A program made the position numbers and the translations under genes. Shown here in pieces: positions 13,480-25,000 of a stretch of DNA of 64,000 nt (position 1 is its first letter; each line of letters begins with the position of its first letter). The DNA comes from Heliocidaris tuberculata. Its lineage: Eukaryota > Echinodermata > Echinoidea > Camarodonta > Echinometridae. Under the pieces are notes generated by a model. The model saw nothing but the letters and a program-made list of their open reading frames with translations. It was not told the origin of the DNA and did no database searches. The DNA lies in contig CM046846.1 in assembly GCA_025618425.1 (NCBI GenBank), positions 3,649,355 to 3,713,354 of the forward strand, written 5' to 3'.

Positions 13480-13903
13480 AACAAATTGGCTTGACCATTC
13501 CTGGGGGCAAAGTGAAGCTTCTTGTTTTTTTGGCACCAGCAAATAAATAAATAAATGATAAATAAAATAAAAATATACATGTATATATTATATACAATGT
13601 CATGTATAAGATACCCAATGGTGAGAAATATGATTTAAACAAACTAACAAACAAACATGTATTCTCCACAGAAAGGCCTATAAAAATTCAGCGTATCGGG
13701 GAATAAAGCGAATCTGTGTTGTATCACGAAAAATATATTTTTTGTTTGCTTGCTTGCTCATTTCGAAAAATAATGATTTGTCCTTTTCTTTTACCAATCT
13801 ACGGAGAATAATACTATGAAATTAGGGATCCAAGAACTTTGCTATAAAATTTGATTTTCACCTCAGAAGCGCAGCCTATAGGGGTGGAAATCGTTTGTTC
13901 GTA

Positions 13904-14405
13904 TTAAAGGGAAAGTTCACCCTGAAGATTACGTGAGTTTAAAAAATGCAGAAAAAATAAAGAAAAATATTGGCGAAGGTTTGATGAAAATCGGTCAAAT
14001 AATAACAGAGTTATGAGTATTTAAAGTTTTGGATTCGTGACGTCACATGCGAGCAGCTGCCCATTGGTCATGTAATAAATATTCCATATATTCGCATTTT
14101 TTTTTACGTTCCACGATAAATTAATATTGTTTCTTTTCAGAATCTAGTATTGAATAACATTTCTGACAATATATCAAATGCACAGACGAAAATATTTTAA
14201 ATTTTCTGAGAAAACTGTATTTTATGGAATATTTATCACATTACATAATTGAGGAGCTGCTCGCATGTGACGTCACAAAATCAAAACTTCAAAAGTCCAT
14301 AACTCCGTTATTCTTTAACGGATTTTGTCCAAACTTTCGCCAATATTTTTCTTTATTTTTTCTGCATTTTTTAAACTCAAGTAATCTTCGGGGTGAACTG
14401 TTACA
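13904..14405. mobile_element. Foldback/MITE-like element
   Basis: Left arm 13,904-14,063 and right arm about 14,243-14,405 are close reverse complements. Shared words, in inverted order, include AGTTCACCCTGAAGATTAC, GAGTTTAAAAAATGCAG, AATATTGGCGAA and TGACGTCACATGCGAGCAG. The last contains TGACGTCA, a perfect CRE/ATF palindrome, on both arms. The left end begins next to TTAA. The central roughly 180 bases are AT-rich and non-coding. The structure is that of a non-autonomous DNA element; superfamily unknown. Confidence 0.8.
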
Positions 14406-14439
14406 TCTACTATGAATTCTATAGTTCAATAAACCGGAG

Positions 14440-14467
14440 AAGAGAGAGAGAGAGAGAGAGTGTGATG

Positions 14468-14518
<51 letters not shown>
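14440..14518. repeat. (GA)n microsatellite
   Basis: Two GA tracts separated by TGTGATGGA, then a few AAG interruptions. It lies immediately after the foldback element and just before the next inverted-repeat element. Confidence 0.9.
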
Positions 14519-14520
<2 letters not shown>

Positions 14521-14550
14521 GGATAGTCAAGGAGACACAGAGAGAATACA

Positions 14551-14797
14551 TTGAGTGGTTTCAAGTTCGGTGTTGGTGTTGGTGTTGGTGTTGAGAGCGT
14601 GAATTGGGCTGCTGATTCTAGCCCCAACACCGAATTCGGGTTTATAAAAATAATACCAATCACATTATTGATAGCTCAACACCTAGTGAAGTCAATCCCA
14701 TCACCAGCTTCATTTCAGGTTCGGTGTTGTGGCTGGTGCTAGTTTTGCCCCAACACCAACACCAGCTTTCAACACCGAACTTGAATTCACCCACTGA
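14551..14797. mobile_element. GGTGTT-rich inverted-repeat element
   Basis: The left end carries TTCAAGTTCGGTGTTGG and the right end its complement, CAACACCGAACTTGAA. The outer words are GAGTGG on the left and CCACTGA on the right. Internal copies of CCAACACCGAA and GGTTCGGTGTTG in both orientations make the roughly 247-bp unit self-complementary in several ways. No coding sequence. This looks like a small MITE, or an element built from GGTGTT repeats. Confidence 0.65.
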
Positions 14798-15779
14798 GAG
14801 AGACAAGGGGAGAGAGTGGAAGGAAGGGAGAGAAATTTATACTCTCTACGAAAAAAAAAAAAGGGAATTTTCACTCTATTTTCACTCCCACGGGAGTGAC
14901 ATCCTGATAAAGAGTGAGATGGAGAGAACATGGTAAAATGGAAGGAAATGTAAAAAGAAGAAGTGAAGATGAATGATATTGGTTAATACTAGTAAAGACG
15001 AAAGACATGAAGAAGAGGCACGCAGAATAAGAAGAAATTAAGAAAAGGAAAAAGAACAAGATCAAGAAGTGGGAACATAAATAGGAAGGAAAATGGAGAG
15101 AGAGAGAGAGGGGGGGGGGGGGTAGAAAGCGAAAAAGAACTATAAAAGTGAAGATTTGAATACTGATATTTGAGAATTACATATCTGTCTGAGAATTGAA
15201 ATCTTTCATTGACATCATTTCATCTCATTTTATCAGCTTATGTTGTAAGAACAGTTAAAATATTGTTACTGGCATCATTGTGTATAAAGTGTCTTATCAC
15301 AACAGAAAGGCCGTTCCCTCGATTATAGCAACAAACGTACTTTCCTTTTCTCTCACCAATAGAAAAAACATAAACCAGCACAATAAAAGCCCTAAAAAAA
15401 AAACCAAAAAAAAAAAAAAAAACATGATATACGCCACTGTATTTTTGACCGTTTTTCAAGGCCGATTAAAGAATTCGATTGATTGAATGAAATCATTTTC
15501 TATAGAGATAGCATAACGGTTCAATTCATCGCCATATAACTCATGTTAATCTAATGCTTATTATCATTGCCTTCTGCTTCCATGAGAAAAGAATTTTCAC
15601 CCATATTTTGCTCAATTTATTCACATTTCACAGCGAAAGTAATTTACCATCCCAGTCTCATTATGCTTTTTTGATGCAAGGGGCATGCAATGATATTTCT
15701 CCCGCGCAAAGATTAAGGTCAGAAAATCACTTAAATACATTATATTTTCATGTAAATAGTGTTTATGATGATAAGTATG

Positions 15780-15866
15780 AAAGATAATCGTTCAATAGCC
15801 TTGAATTTATCATGAGTTTGCGGTTTTGTGTTTTTGTAAGTCAAATAAAGAATTCTGAATTCTGAA
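15780..15866 (+). mobile_element. LINE 3' tail-like sequence
   Basis: CAAATAAAGAATTCTGAATTC is followed by another TGAAT. An AATAAA signal runs straight into tandem TTCTGAA units, the usual form of CR1/L2-like 3' ends. No coding remnant was confirmed upstream. Confidence 0.45.
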
Positions 15867-16130
15867 TATATGTTGAATTTGAGAATATATCCTATGTGTT
15901 GGGAATAATCATTCAAATCGTCACATCGTACTCATGAATCCAATCATACGTATAATCCAAACTAATTGTCTGAAAATTCAATTCTGACTTATAAATAATT
16001 GGTTGAAGTGCTTCCTCAAAAATTTGTTTCGTTTGTCCATTGATCACGCTTACAGGTTTCAGGGCTACATTGCTAGTGCTGGCTCACTGGTATATTGACA
16101 CCTACTGTTGGCTATAGCATGTATTGCACC

Positions 16131-16176
16131 GGGAGGGAGGGAGGGTGGGAGGGAGGGAGGGAGGGAGGGAGGGGGG
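16131..16176. repeat. (GGGA)n microsatellite
   Basis: Tandem GGGA tetranucleotides with one GGGT variant, ending in a G-run. The strand is G-rich enough to form a quadruplex in principle. Confidence 0.9.
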
Positions 16177-16235
16177 AGGCACTTGGATGCATGAGGGAAA
16201 AAATCATATGGCAAAACCGAAGAAAGAATGAGGGA

Positions 16236-16240
<5 letters not shown>

Positions 16241-16281
<41 letters not shown>

Positions 16282-16293
16282 TGTGTGTGTGTG
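16241..16293. repeat. Compound (GA)n-(GT)n microsatellite
   Basis: A perfect GA tract switches directly to a GT tract at about 16,280. Confidence 0.9.
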
Positions 16294-16379
16294 TCTGCTT
16301 CATTTTCTCAGTGTATCTTTGTGTTTTCTCCTCGTTTCAGCTATAACAAAGATATGTTTACATAATGATGATACTGATA

Positions 16380-16425
16380 ATAATAATATTAATGATAATG
16401 ATAATAATAATAATGATAATAATGA

Positions 16426-16490
<65 letters not shown>

Positions 16491-16515
16491 ATACTACTAA
16501 TAATAATAATAATAT
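16380..16515. repeat. (AAT)n/(ACT)n microsatellite, LINE tail
   Basis: AAT/GAT-type trinucleotides lead into about twenty ACT units and end in AAT units. It abuts the 3' end of the minus-strand LINE fragment described next, so it probably grew from that element's tandem 3' tail. Confidence 0.85.
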
Positions 16516-16640
16516 TTGCCTAAAAAGATGAGTAATGTTGTAAAAAGTGTTTTGAAAGAATCTATTGTGGAGGCCTCACAAATGTATGGGAAGATTGTTC
16601 CAAAGTTTTGGGGCAAGAGAAGAAAAGGCATGTTCGCAAC
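16516..16640 (-). mobile_element. L2/CR1-like LINE, C-terminal remnant
   Basis: Read on the minus strand with one frame change, the translation gives AFSSLAPKLWNNLPIHL, then EASTIDSFKTLFTTLLIF. This matches the common C-terminal signature of CR1/L2-like reverse transcriptases: an AFxxxAPxLWNxLPxxIR block followed by SLxxFKxxLKTxLF. The reading frame is broken and the catalytic core is absent. The microsatellite at its 3' end fits this class. Confidence 0.7.
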
Positions 16641-16897
16641 ATACGTATCATTTTCAATGGACGTATTCAGCACAAAAAGGTCAAGAAGAATCCTGTGTGA
16701 AATCAAATGCGAACCAAATTCAGAGATAGACTTGATAAAAAGTGATTTAATATAGATCGATGTGAATTAATACCGAGAATAAACAGCGAAATGGGGCATC
16801 GAAAGGGAAGAGATAGAAAAAAGATATGTATCAAGAGCAAAGCAAAAAGGATTTAGGAAAAAGGATTTAGGAAAGAGAGATAGAAAGAGAGAAAGAA

Positions 16898-16902
<5 letters not shown>

Positions 16903-16934
<32 letters not shown>
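16903..16934. repeat. (GA)n microsatellite
   Basis: GA tract inside a wider purine-rich stretch (16,800-16,955). Non-coding. Confidence 0.9.
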
Positions 16935-16937
<3 letters not shown>

Positions 16938-17001
16938 AAGAAATAGAAAGAGCAAATAGAATCAGTACGTATATACGTTGATATGCAAAATAGATTATGA
17001 G

Positions 17002-17547
17002 GTGCATCGGCTGTCGTGCAAGGCCCTATTGAAAGAATGATTCTGGGATATTATAATTCGGAACAAAATTACTAATCCCTATTGGTGCATGTAGAAGCTG
17101 TTCTGTTTCTTCACCAAACTTTCTAATACCAACACAATGTAAGTTCATTTTATTTTTTCCCCTTTGATATGTTTTGTTTAGTAGTTTACTGGTTAATTTC
17201 AGCATAAATGGACACCATCATGAATTACTAGTAATACGGGTCTTTTCCATCAAAATACGACCTACTCTGGGTCTGTTATTCTTAGAAATCTCATAAACAA
17301 GAGGAATATACTATACCAAAAATGCATCTCGCTGAGATAAAAGAGCGCATGCGTAATGCGTGATAGGTCGTATGAGAAAGCTCATTGGGCAATGAAGCGC
17401 TCTGTGTACATGGCGGAGAGCGAGTTTTATAGCACGGTTCGTAGTGGCGTACCCGAATGACGCCGACTAGCCAATCGCACGCCCGGATAGCGGCTCAGCA
17501 TATCCACCGATCACTTTCAATAGGGCCTTGCACGACAGGTGATACAC
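17002..17547. mobile_element. Terminal-inverted-repeat element upstream of pou4
   Basis: Positions 17,011-17,035 are an exact 25-base reverse complement of 17,514-17,538 (core CTGTCGTGCAAGGCCC). With mismatches the match extends outwards to about 34 bases (GTG[C/T]ATC...). The roughly 546-bp unit has a CpG-rich interior and no coding frame of note. No clear target-site duplication was seen next to the ends. It is best read as a non-autonomous DNA transposon whose right end lies about 0.9 kb upstream of the pou4 start codon. Confidence 0.8.
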
Positions 17548-18443
17548 ATACGGTAATGGTTTCCGGACAACAAGTTGGAAGAGAGAGAGTGAGAGAGTGA
17601 GAGAGGGGAGAGGATAGCCCAATTCACTTTCTAAGCTGTCAACTAAACCAACGAGAAGAAGGGTAAATAGTCAGCCTGACATGACTGAATGCCATCAAAA
17701 CTCAAACAATAACAGGAGGAGGATGAGGAGTTTGGTGTGGTAGCTCGATGTCGTGTCGCTTACTTCAAAGTAGACCTACACTCCGTGATCGAGTTTGAGC
17801 CGAAAGCATAACATCCACTGTCCTTCGCTTCCCGTCTCATTTTCCCGTCAGGCTCTCGCCATCCATGGCCGACATTTCTGCTCTGATGCTATACTCCGAA
17901 TCAAGTTCTGGTTTCCAGAATTAAAACTCGGCTGTTTATATTTCGTTCTTCTCTGGACGTTCACCTTTTCCCTACAGGACACCGGGTCATAATCGTCCTC
18001 CTTACCACAAAAATCGAAGCCATCCCCGACAGCCCTGGCCCTGCATGTACCGCGGACAAGGTGTTTGGACACACAGACCCTACCACACCGTTACATCTTC
18101 TTTATGGTAAAAGAAGAAACAGAAAAATCGATTCCAAACCTTTCGTAAAGAAAAGGACTGGCTAAAGTGCTATCCCTACAACGGTCAGTTCTTTTCTCCC
18201 ATCCTCGATCTATAGAACTGTTGTTACCAGCGTACAGCTGATTAAGACAAAAACGTTGTCGACTGGCACCTCCAAGCAGAGAAGCGACGCCATCCTGATT
18301 TTGTTCCTCCACTATCCACCCAGGGGCTTCGAACCTCAGTCCTTCTAAACCTTTGAGCAGAGGCATCGTGATCAGCCGAACCTACGCTGGAGTTGATACC
18401 TCCTTTTCGCTACTCGGGAGGGGGAAACCCGGAGCGCTATCCA
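17548..18443 (+). promoter_or_regulatory. pou4 5' flank and probable 5' UTR/promoter
   Basis: Between the inverted-repeat element and the pou4 start codon lies GC-richer DNA than its surroundings, with a GAGAGTGAGAGAG tract near 17,580. An in-frame stop at 18,369-18,371 limits the coding frame upstream. No TATA box or initiator could be assigned with confidence, and non-coding 5' exons cannot be excluded. Calling this the promoter region follows only from its position. Confidence 0.4.
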
Positions 18444-18575
18444 ATGATGAATATGAAGGAGCACGTTAGCATGCATCCTCCCCCGCTCGGCCCGGGAGGA
18501 CCCAAGTACTCACCGCTTCATCGCCATCATGACCGGGGACTTGAGATGACTAGGCGACATTGTATGAACGGACCG
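18444..18575 (+). CDS. pou4: pou4 coding exon 1
   Basis: 44 codons ending in HCMNGP, then the donor GTAAGT at 18,576. His/Pro-rich, with the conserved Brn-3 pattern of a methionine-rich start, 'KYSPLH' and a basic 'TRRHC' segment. Confidence 0.9.
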
Positions 18576-19028
18576 GTAAGTCATCTTTCTCTATTAATTT
18601 ATCCATTTCCTTCTCATCTTTATCTTTCTTTCTTCCTTCTCTTTCTCCCTTCTTTCTATAAAATGTATTCATAATAATTTTCATCTACATTAAGATGTAT
18701 ATAATCGCAATTAGTAGACATGATACTGTTTGTTTTGTAAGCCACACTTAAATGTTAATTACATATTTCATTAGCACATTGTACACCTTTCCTCTCACCT
18801 AAAAAGTAATATAATATATAATATTATATATATATATAATATAAGTATATATAATATAATATAATATAAGTAATACAAATCTTGGTGGTTAGATTAAATG
18901 TTATCTTTTATCATTTTTTCTGCCACATAATCAAAACATAACCGTTCTCAATATCTTATTAGCACCATGTAGGCAGTTCGTCGTTACAATAATTGCTTTT
19001 AAGGAAAATGTATGTGTGATAATTTATG

Positions 19029-19067
<39 letters not shown>

Positions 19068-22000
19068 CCAATACATTGTATATTTAAATACCTGTCTCTA
19101 TATTAATACTTACCTATAAATACATATTATGTCATATTACATATGAATTAGAAGCAACAACGAGTAACGTACAAGAAGAAGAAGAAGAAAAAAAAAAGAT
19201 CCTGTGTCAAATCTTTAAAATGTATAATTATTGTTATCATAGCCAATGAGTTGAAAGAAATTTTCATCCTAGGTTTCAAATGATTCTAATGATGAGCTCT
19301 AACTATTTTCAATATTAGATTAAACCAGTGCTTGCGCTGATTTCAGACACAGATGCATTTTTAATGAGCTGCTTTTCGAGACAGACTATCTAGTTAATTT
19401 GGATGTTCATCTAATCTATATCCCGAAAAGAGTTTTTCATTAACATAATTGGCAATCATAGCAATGAAAATATAAAGCTTTCTTTCAATTATCAAAACCA
19501 GTATTTAAATGTATATTTCAGGTTGAAACTGGGGAATTGAATGAAAATGACAATTTGCCTTGATTGAGTTGTGTTGATTAAAGAAAATTAATTGTTGAAA
19601 ACATGATATAGGCCTACATAATATATTATCATCTTTTTATTGATGTTATGTTCAAAACTGTAAAACGGAAAATGAAATGATTGAAAACAACTCCAGCACA
19701 TGATATATTAAAAAAGGAAAATTATTTTGAGAAAATGTGGAAAATCTCATGAAAGTCAGAATAAGTACTATCGGACTGTCCATCATAATATGACCTCAAT
19801 TTAAACAAAAAACATCTGAAATGCTGCACTTTTAAGGCCCCCTAATTTTGTTATCATTGTATACATGGGTAAACGAACCATCTGTAAAGTTAAAATAGTA
19901 ATGTAAAACGAAATTACATATTAATCCAGTCTTTCTGAATTTTTAGCATATGTTCCTTTAATGAAAATAAAATGATCACTGGGATTAATCTCTACACATG
20001 GAATCAGGAACGATATAATACGGTGAAGAAGATTGCACTTAGCAGACAAATTTCATCAATTATGATAAGTGAATAATATATGGATATTAAATTTTGATTA
20101 ATCAACCCTCTTTTGAAGTACACGGCAAAGGGGAAAAGTAACGCTCTACTGGATAGAATTAATTAAATCGATAACGTAAACGAGAAAGCGAACACATGTA
20201 TAGGTTAGGTATACCGTCGGTGTGTAAAATGTACCTTTTTTAATGTATACATCAGATTAATGAAATGCGATTTTTTTTTTTTTAGTTACCTCTCTAGACA
20301 TTAATACTTTAATATCGCTTGTGTTGACCAAATTGTGTACTTAATTTGAGTGACTGCTAATGATACAGAAGGAAAGAACAACATTTCCTGTAAGAAAAGT
20401 TGCACTTGAGTTGCTTCAAAATGTCGCAACGTCAATCTTTTGAACGTCAGATGGAATCGTTCTTTTTATTAATAAAAATGTCGTATTGTGATGTGAACGT
20501 GAAAAATAACTGTAGAAAAGGATGTCGGTTGTCTTACGCTAAGACATAATTTGTTCAAAATCAAATGGTTGATATGAAGAATACGATGAGATGGGCTACT
20601 AGTTGCCAAGCATAGAACTTAACATAACTTTACGCTTTGTTTTCCCTTTATAATGTAATGATTGTAATGACGTCTTTTTGAAATGATTTTTTTTTTCTGT
20701 GAGAACAAATGTATATCTGAGAAATTTCTAAAGGAATGCTACATAAATGCCGTAATAAAAACCATAAACATTTCTATCATACTACTTTTTACGATGAAGG
20801 TTTAACCTATATCTCTGTCATGAAAGCAATCACTGATACGATGGAGGATTGGAATTACATACTATTACTACGAATGATAACTAATATAGTATTAGTACTT
20901 TGCATCATGCTAATACCTCGTACGCGAAAATGAAATAATAATGATAGTAATAATAACACTAATAACGATGATAAGAAGAAGAATAATAAGAAGAAGGAGA
21001 AAGAGAAGAAGAAGAAGTATGATATATGACTATAGGATGTAGCATGAACTACATATTTAAATGTGTATTAATTTCGACTAGTCCATTGTGGCTTGAAAAT
21101 ATACACAAGAAAATAATTCAATATTTGTTTTTACAAAAAAAAAAAATCATGATTAAAAACTCCTTATAAGAAAGTAGTTTAGATGAAATCATTTAGTATA
21201 TTTAGTATACTGTGTCAACATCTTCTTGAGTGTTTACTCGTGTTATATTTTCATCATAATATGCATCTGTTCAGGATACTTTTGTCTTGTAATTTAAAAC
21301 TTGAATGACTGTGAACGATTGTTCATATGATTTTGAAATTGGAAATACTGAGTGTGTATTCTGTCTTTTTGTTAGACTGACAAGTGCCAGGAAGCAAGCC
21401 TTATATATTACCAAAGTAAACTGATCCTTGACTCGTGCCAAGTACACAATTCACAAATATCAAATACACTGACATAACTAAATACTCTCGCTTTGCCAGG
21501 CTATTCCAAATACTTCAAACATTTTCATTGAGAAATTAGGAGTGAAAATTGCCAGTAAAACGTGTGCAATTTCCACCTGTGACAGTTATTCTCTAGTAAT
21601 TGTTGAATTGTGCTGGAAAAAATTATTATTTGACATGCGTTTTGACGGGCGTCCCGTTGTACGGCGACGAAAGTAGGTTGTTGGTAACTTAGGCCAGATA
21701 CAATATTAATACACCGCACGACTAGGCTGTGTTGACATAGTGAATAATAGATGATAATTTCCATGGTCTGGGTCCAGCATAGTTGGGCAATGGGATATGT
21801 GACACCCTGACTCTCTGAAATATGAATGAGGGTCGAATTAAAACATGCACACACTTAGTTCTTCTCCCTCTTGTCTTCATACTCAGTCATGAACACATAT
21901 TTCTTTTTTTCCCCGCCATATTTAATGCATGGTTTGTATCCCTCCGTAAGCAGAGGTGATATTTAGATGCCAACTCGTCTTGCTAAAGCGCCACGAAAGA

Positions 22001-25000
22001 GCGGGAAATAGGGGATGTTTGACTGAGGGCTTCAATTGTTAATAAGTGAGTTTATTTGAGGTGACACTAATCGATTTAGTACTTCCCGGTCATTATATAT
22101 AGGTAGCGTGTTAACCTACATGTGAGGTTTTCAGTAATAAATGCTGCGGCATAAAAAAATGGTTTCGGCTAGGGGGAAAAACTCATGAATTTGAAATGTT
22201 ATTCACATCTTACATTTGATATGGATGACATATTCATGGGTAAATAGTCTTAATGACTGTGTTTGCAGCTTGAACATGTTGGAAACTTTGCTTTGTATAC
22301 AAAAAAAGCATAGATTCTTTACTAAATGGATATAATATAATCAGGTCTTTGGATGTGAATGAAGAGGAGTTTAAAAAGTGGTGAATTGAACTTCAAACTT
22401 TATTTAGATCAGAACATATTTTCTGACAACCCACTGAGTTTGACAACGAAACCATTTGTTCTTTAAATCTGTGATAGTGATTTAAAAAAAAATTTATCTT
22501 AATAGAGGCCCGGGTTAAATACAAATCAATCTGACATGATATTTGATTTTGCTCAAGTTTTTGTTATATTAAATGAATCCGTGGACACTAACTATAATTA
22601 TAAGTGATGTTTTAAAAAACACCATTGAAAGTAAGGTGATATTCACCAAAATGCTTTTAAGCAAGTTACATTTTCATATACTTTTGAACTGATTTATTGC
22701 TGCCTATAAATCATAAATAATGTACATTATCTCAGTTATATTTCTTGTGAGTGACAGGACTGTATCCGCTCGGCATATAACCATTTCAATCCTTTGCATG
22801 ATATGTCTCTATCAATCATTTTGAAAATAAGAAAAAGATGATAGATACGTCCTCTCCGTAAATACACAAATACGAAATCATAAAATTGAGCAAGTAAGGA
22901 TTCTCCAAAGTTTATGTATTTTATATTCATTTTAATGAAATTAAAAGCGTAAACCTTTGCTTTCATGCATTATATTTTATATAATTATGTTTTGAGATTA
23001 CACTTGCTTAAATATTGTTAGTGATCTAATATAGATTAAGATATTTAATAATGATTGTTACACGTATAATCCAATATTCATTAACTAATGTCTCTTCGTA
23101 TGAATCAGAATACTTCGTTGTTATTATAGATGATGAATTAGTAAAACAGGGAATAGTCTTTTTTGAAGATTGTTTTGACAGAATCGTCGACAATCTTCTT
23201 GGTCTTGGAAACTCCCAAATCTGAATGAATCATTTTTAAAGATATAGTGATAAAAGTTGCAAATACACATTAACGAGAATACGGATAGCATACATAGAAA
23301 TGATAAATACATTTTGTATCAGTTCGCAAAATAAATATGTCTTTGTCAGATGAGATGTGTTTCACAAATAGAAGTGATATGCATATTTTAGTAGTGGGAA
23401 GAAGAACATAGGGGAAAAATGCAATTCGGGGGTGAAGAGCGGGGAAGGTGTTGATATTTCCACACTGCTCGAGCTACGCTCAGGTTGAGCCTCTTTACTG
23501 CTTATTTCGCTGCCACCTCATTGGTTGAGGTCACGCATATTTTTTATTTCACACTGTCATTTTCTGTTTTGCACATCATCGAATTAATTGAAGTGTAAGG
23601 ATTGCCTTCATCACCTTACATCCCCTTATATATCAGCTAGGCTCTTGAAATACTGGATTGCTTGCTTATATTTCTCCTTCCAGTTTACACTTCCTGCAAA
23701 ATGCATATGACAGGGTCGAAAATATATGCCTTTTTCATTCTAGGGTTCTATTCTTTTGAAACGTTTTAATTAACTTGTAGAATAAGAAAATTATATAAAC
23801 TTACATTAGGGGATATGTTTAACAGTAATTCCAAATATTCTATCATCTAATGCGCTGGGGACTGCCGAGAATGTAATGTATAACAGAACAGTTCAAAAAC
23901 TGATCGACATAAAAACGTCACGTTCCCCAAGACAATGGACGTTTACGAGTCAAAGTTTCTCGAGTTTCTCTGAGTTTCATTGATTATCATAATATGCGGG
24001 GATGCGTTGCCATGGTAACCTGCATCGTTCCTGGTCTTGTTATCATCTTCGTGTGTTTTCTGCTCCTCTCTTCTCGACCAACCTGTGACCCGTTACAGCT
24101 TGGCGTGTTTGTGATTTCTCTACATAAATGATTGATTAGGAATTCCGTTAATAATTCAGGACCGGTTATCTACTGCCGTACGTATCCCAGTCATTCGCGC
24201 TATACCTCTCTCCCATCTCCCTCTATCTTTCTTTCACTCTCTGGATCTCTGGATTTTCTTCTTTTCTTACCAGAACTAGCTCGTTTGTGTAGTTCAGTCT
24301 CTTCACAGCTTCCTTCTTGTAATCCATCTTGGCATTTATTATCTATAGCATCTATCATTCTCTCCCTCCCTCCTTCCCCCCTCTCTCTCTTCCGTTCATC
24401 TTCTCACCTCTCTATTTTTTATCTCTCTTTTTATTTCCATACCCTTGTGTCTTCCTTTGTGTTTTCACGTCCTTCCCGTTCAGTGTTCTTCATCACTTTA
24501 AAAAAATCTCTGTTAATCTTACGTTCCCTCTTCTATATCAACCCCTCTCCTTCTCTCTCTTTATCTCTCTTTCTTGTTCTTTTATGCAACTTCTCCAAAT
24601 TCTGAAACCAGTCTTTTTCTCTATTCATTCTCTTACCGCTCTATCTTAATTTATCTATTTTTTGTATGCACATTTTAGGGCATTCATTTGTATATTTTGT
24701 CCTCCTCTTTAATTTTCTCCACCCCCTCCCGTTTTCTCTCTTTCTCCATCTCATTAATCCCTATCTACATCATCGTCAAACAGGCCTCTCTCAAATTCAG
24801 TATCCCTGTTTCTTGTTCTCTCAAGTAACTCTTCAGAATGTGAAACCAATGTTTCTTACTTACTCTCCACGATTATTGAGGGGGAGGAGGGAGAGGGGCA
24901 TGCATGTGCGTCTCTCTTATTTGAAATTCAATCTGATTTCTGATCGTTTGGCTAAGATATTATTATCGTTCCGTTGGGTAATTCCAAATGGGTTACTCAA

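Larger units (their letters stand above)
8373..13903. other. Gene-poor flank with simple repeats
   Basis: No supported gene. The content is AT-rich sequence, C-runs (about 8,600, 9,219-9,236, 10,976-10,992 and 12,246-12,260), GA tracts and a LINE-tail-like segment at 10.28 kb. GC-richer patches at about 11,140-11,280 and 12,540-12,900 contain no convincing coding frame and could be regulatory or old repeat sequence. Confidence 0.45.

Noticed and set aside
18091..18366. 91-codon minus frame upstream of pou4
   Set aside because: No recognisable domain; lies in the probable pou4 5' UTR or promoter and runs antisense.
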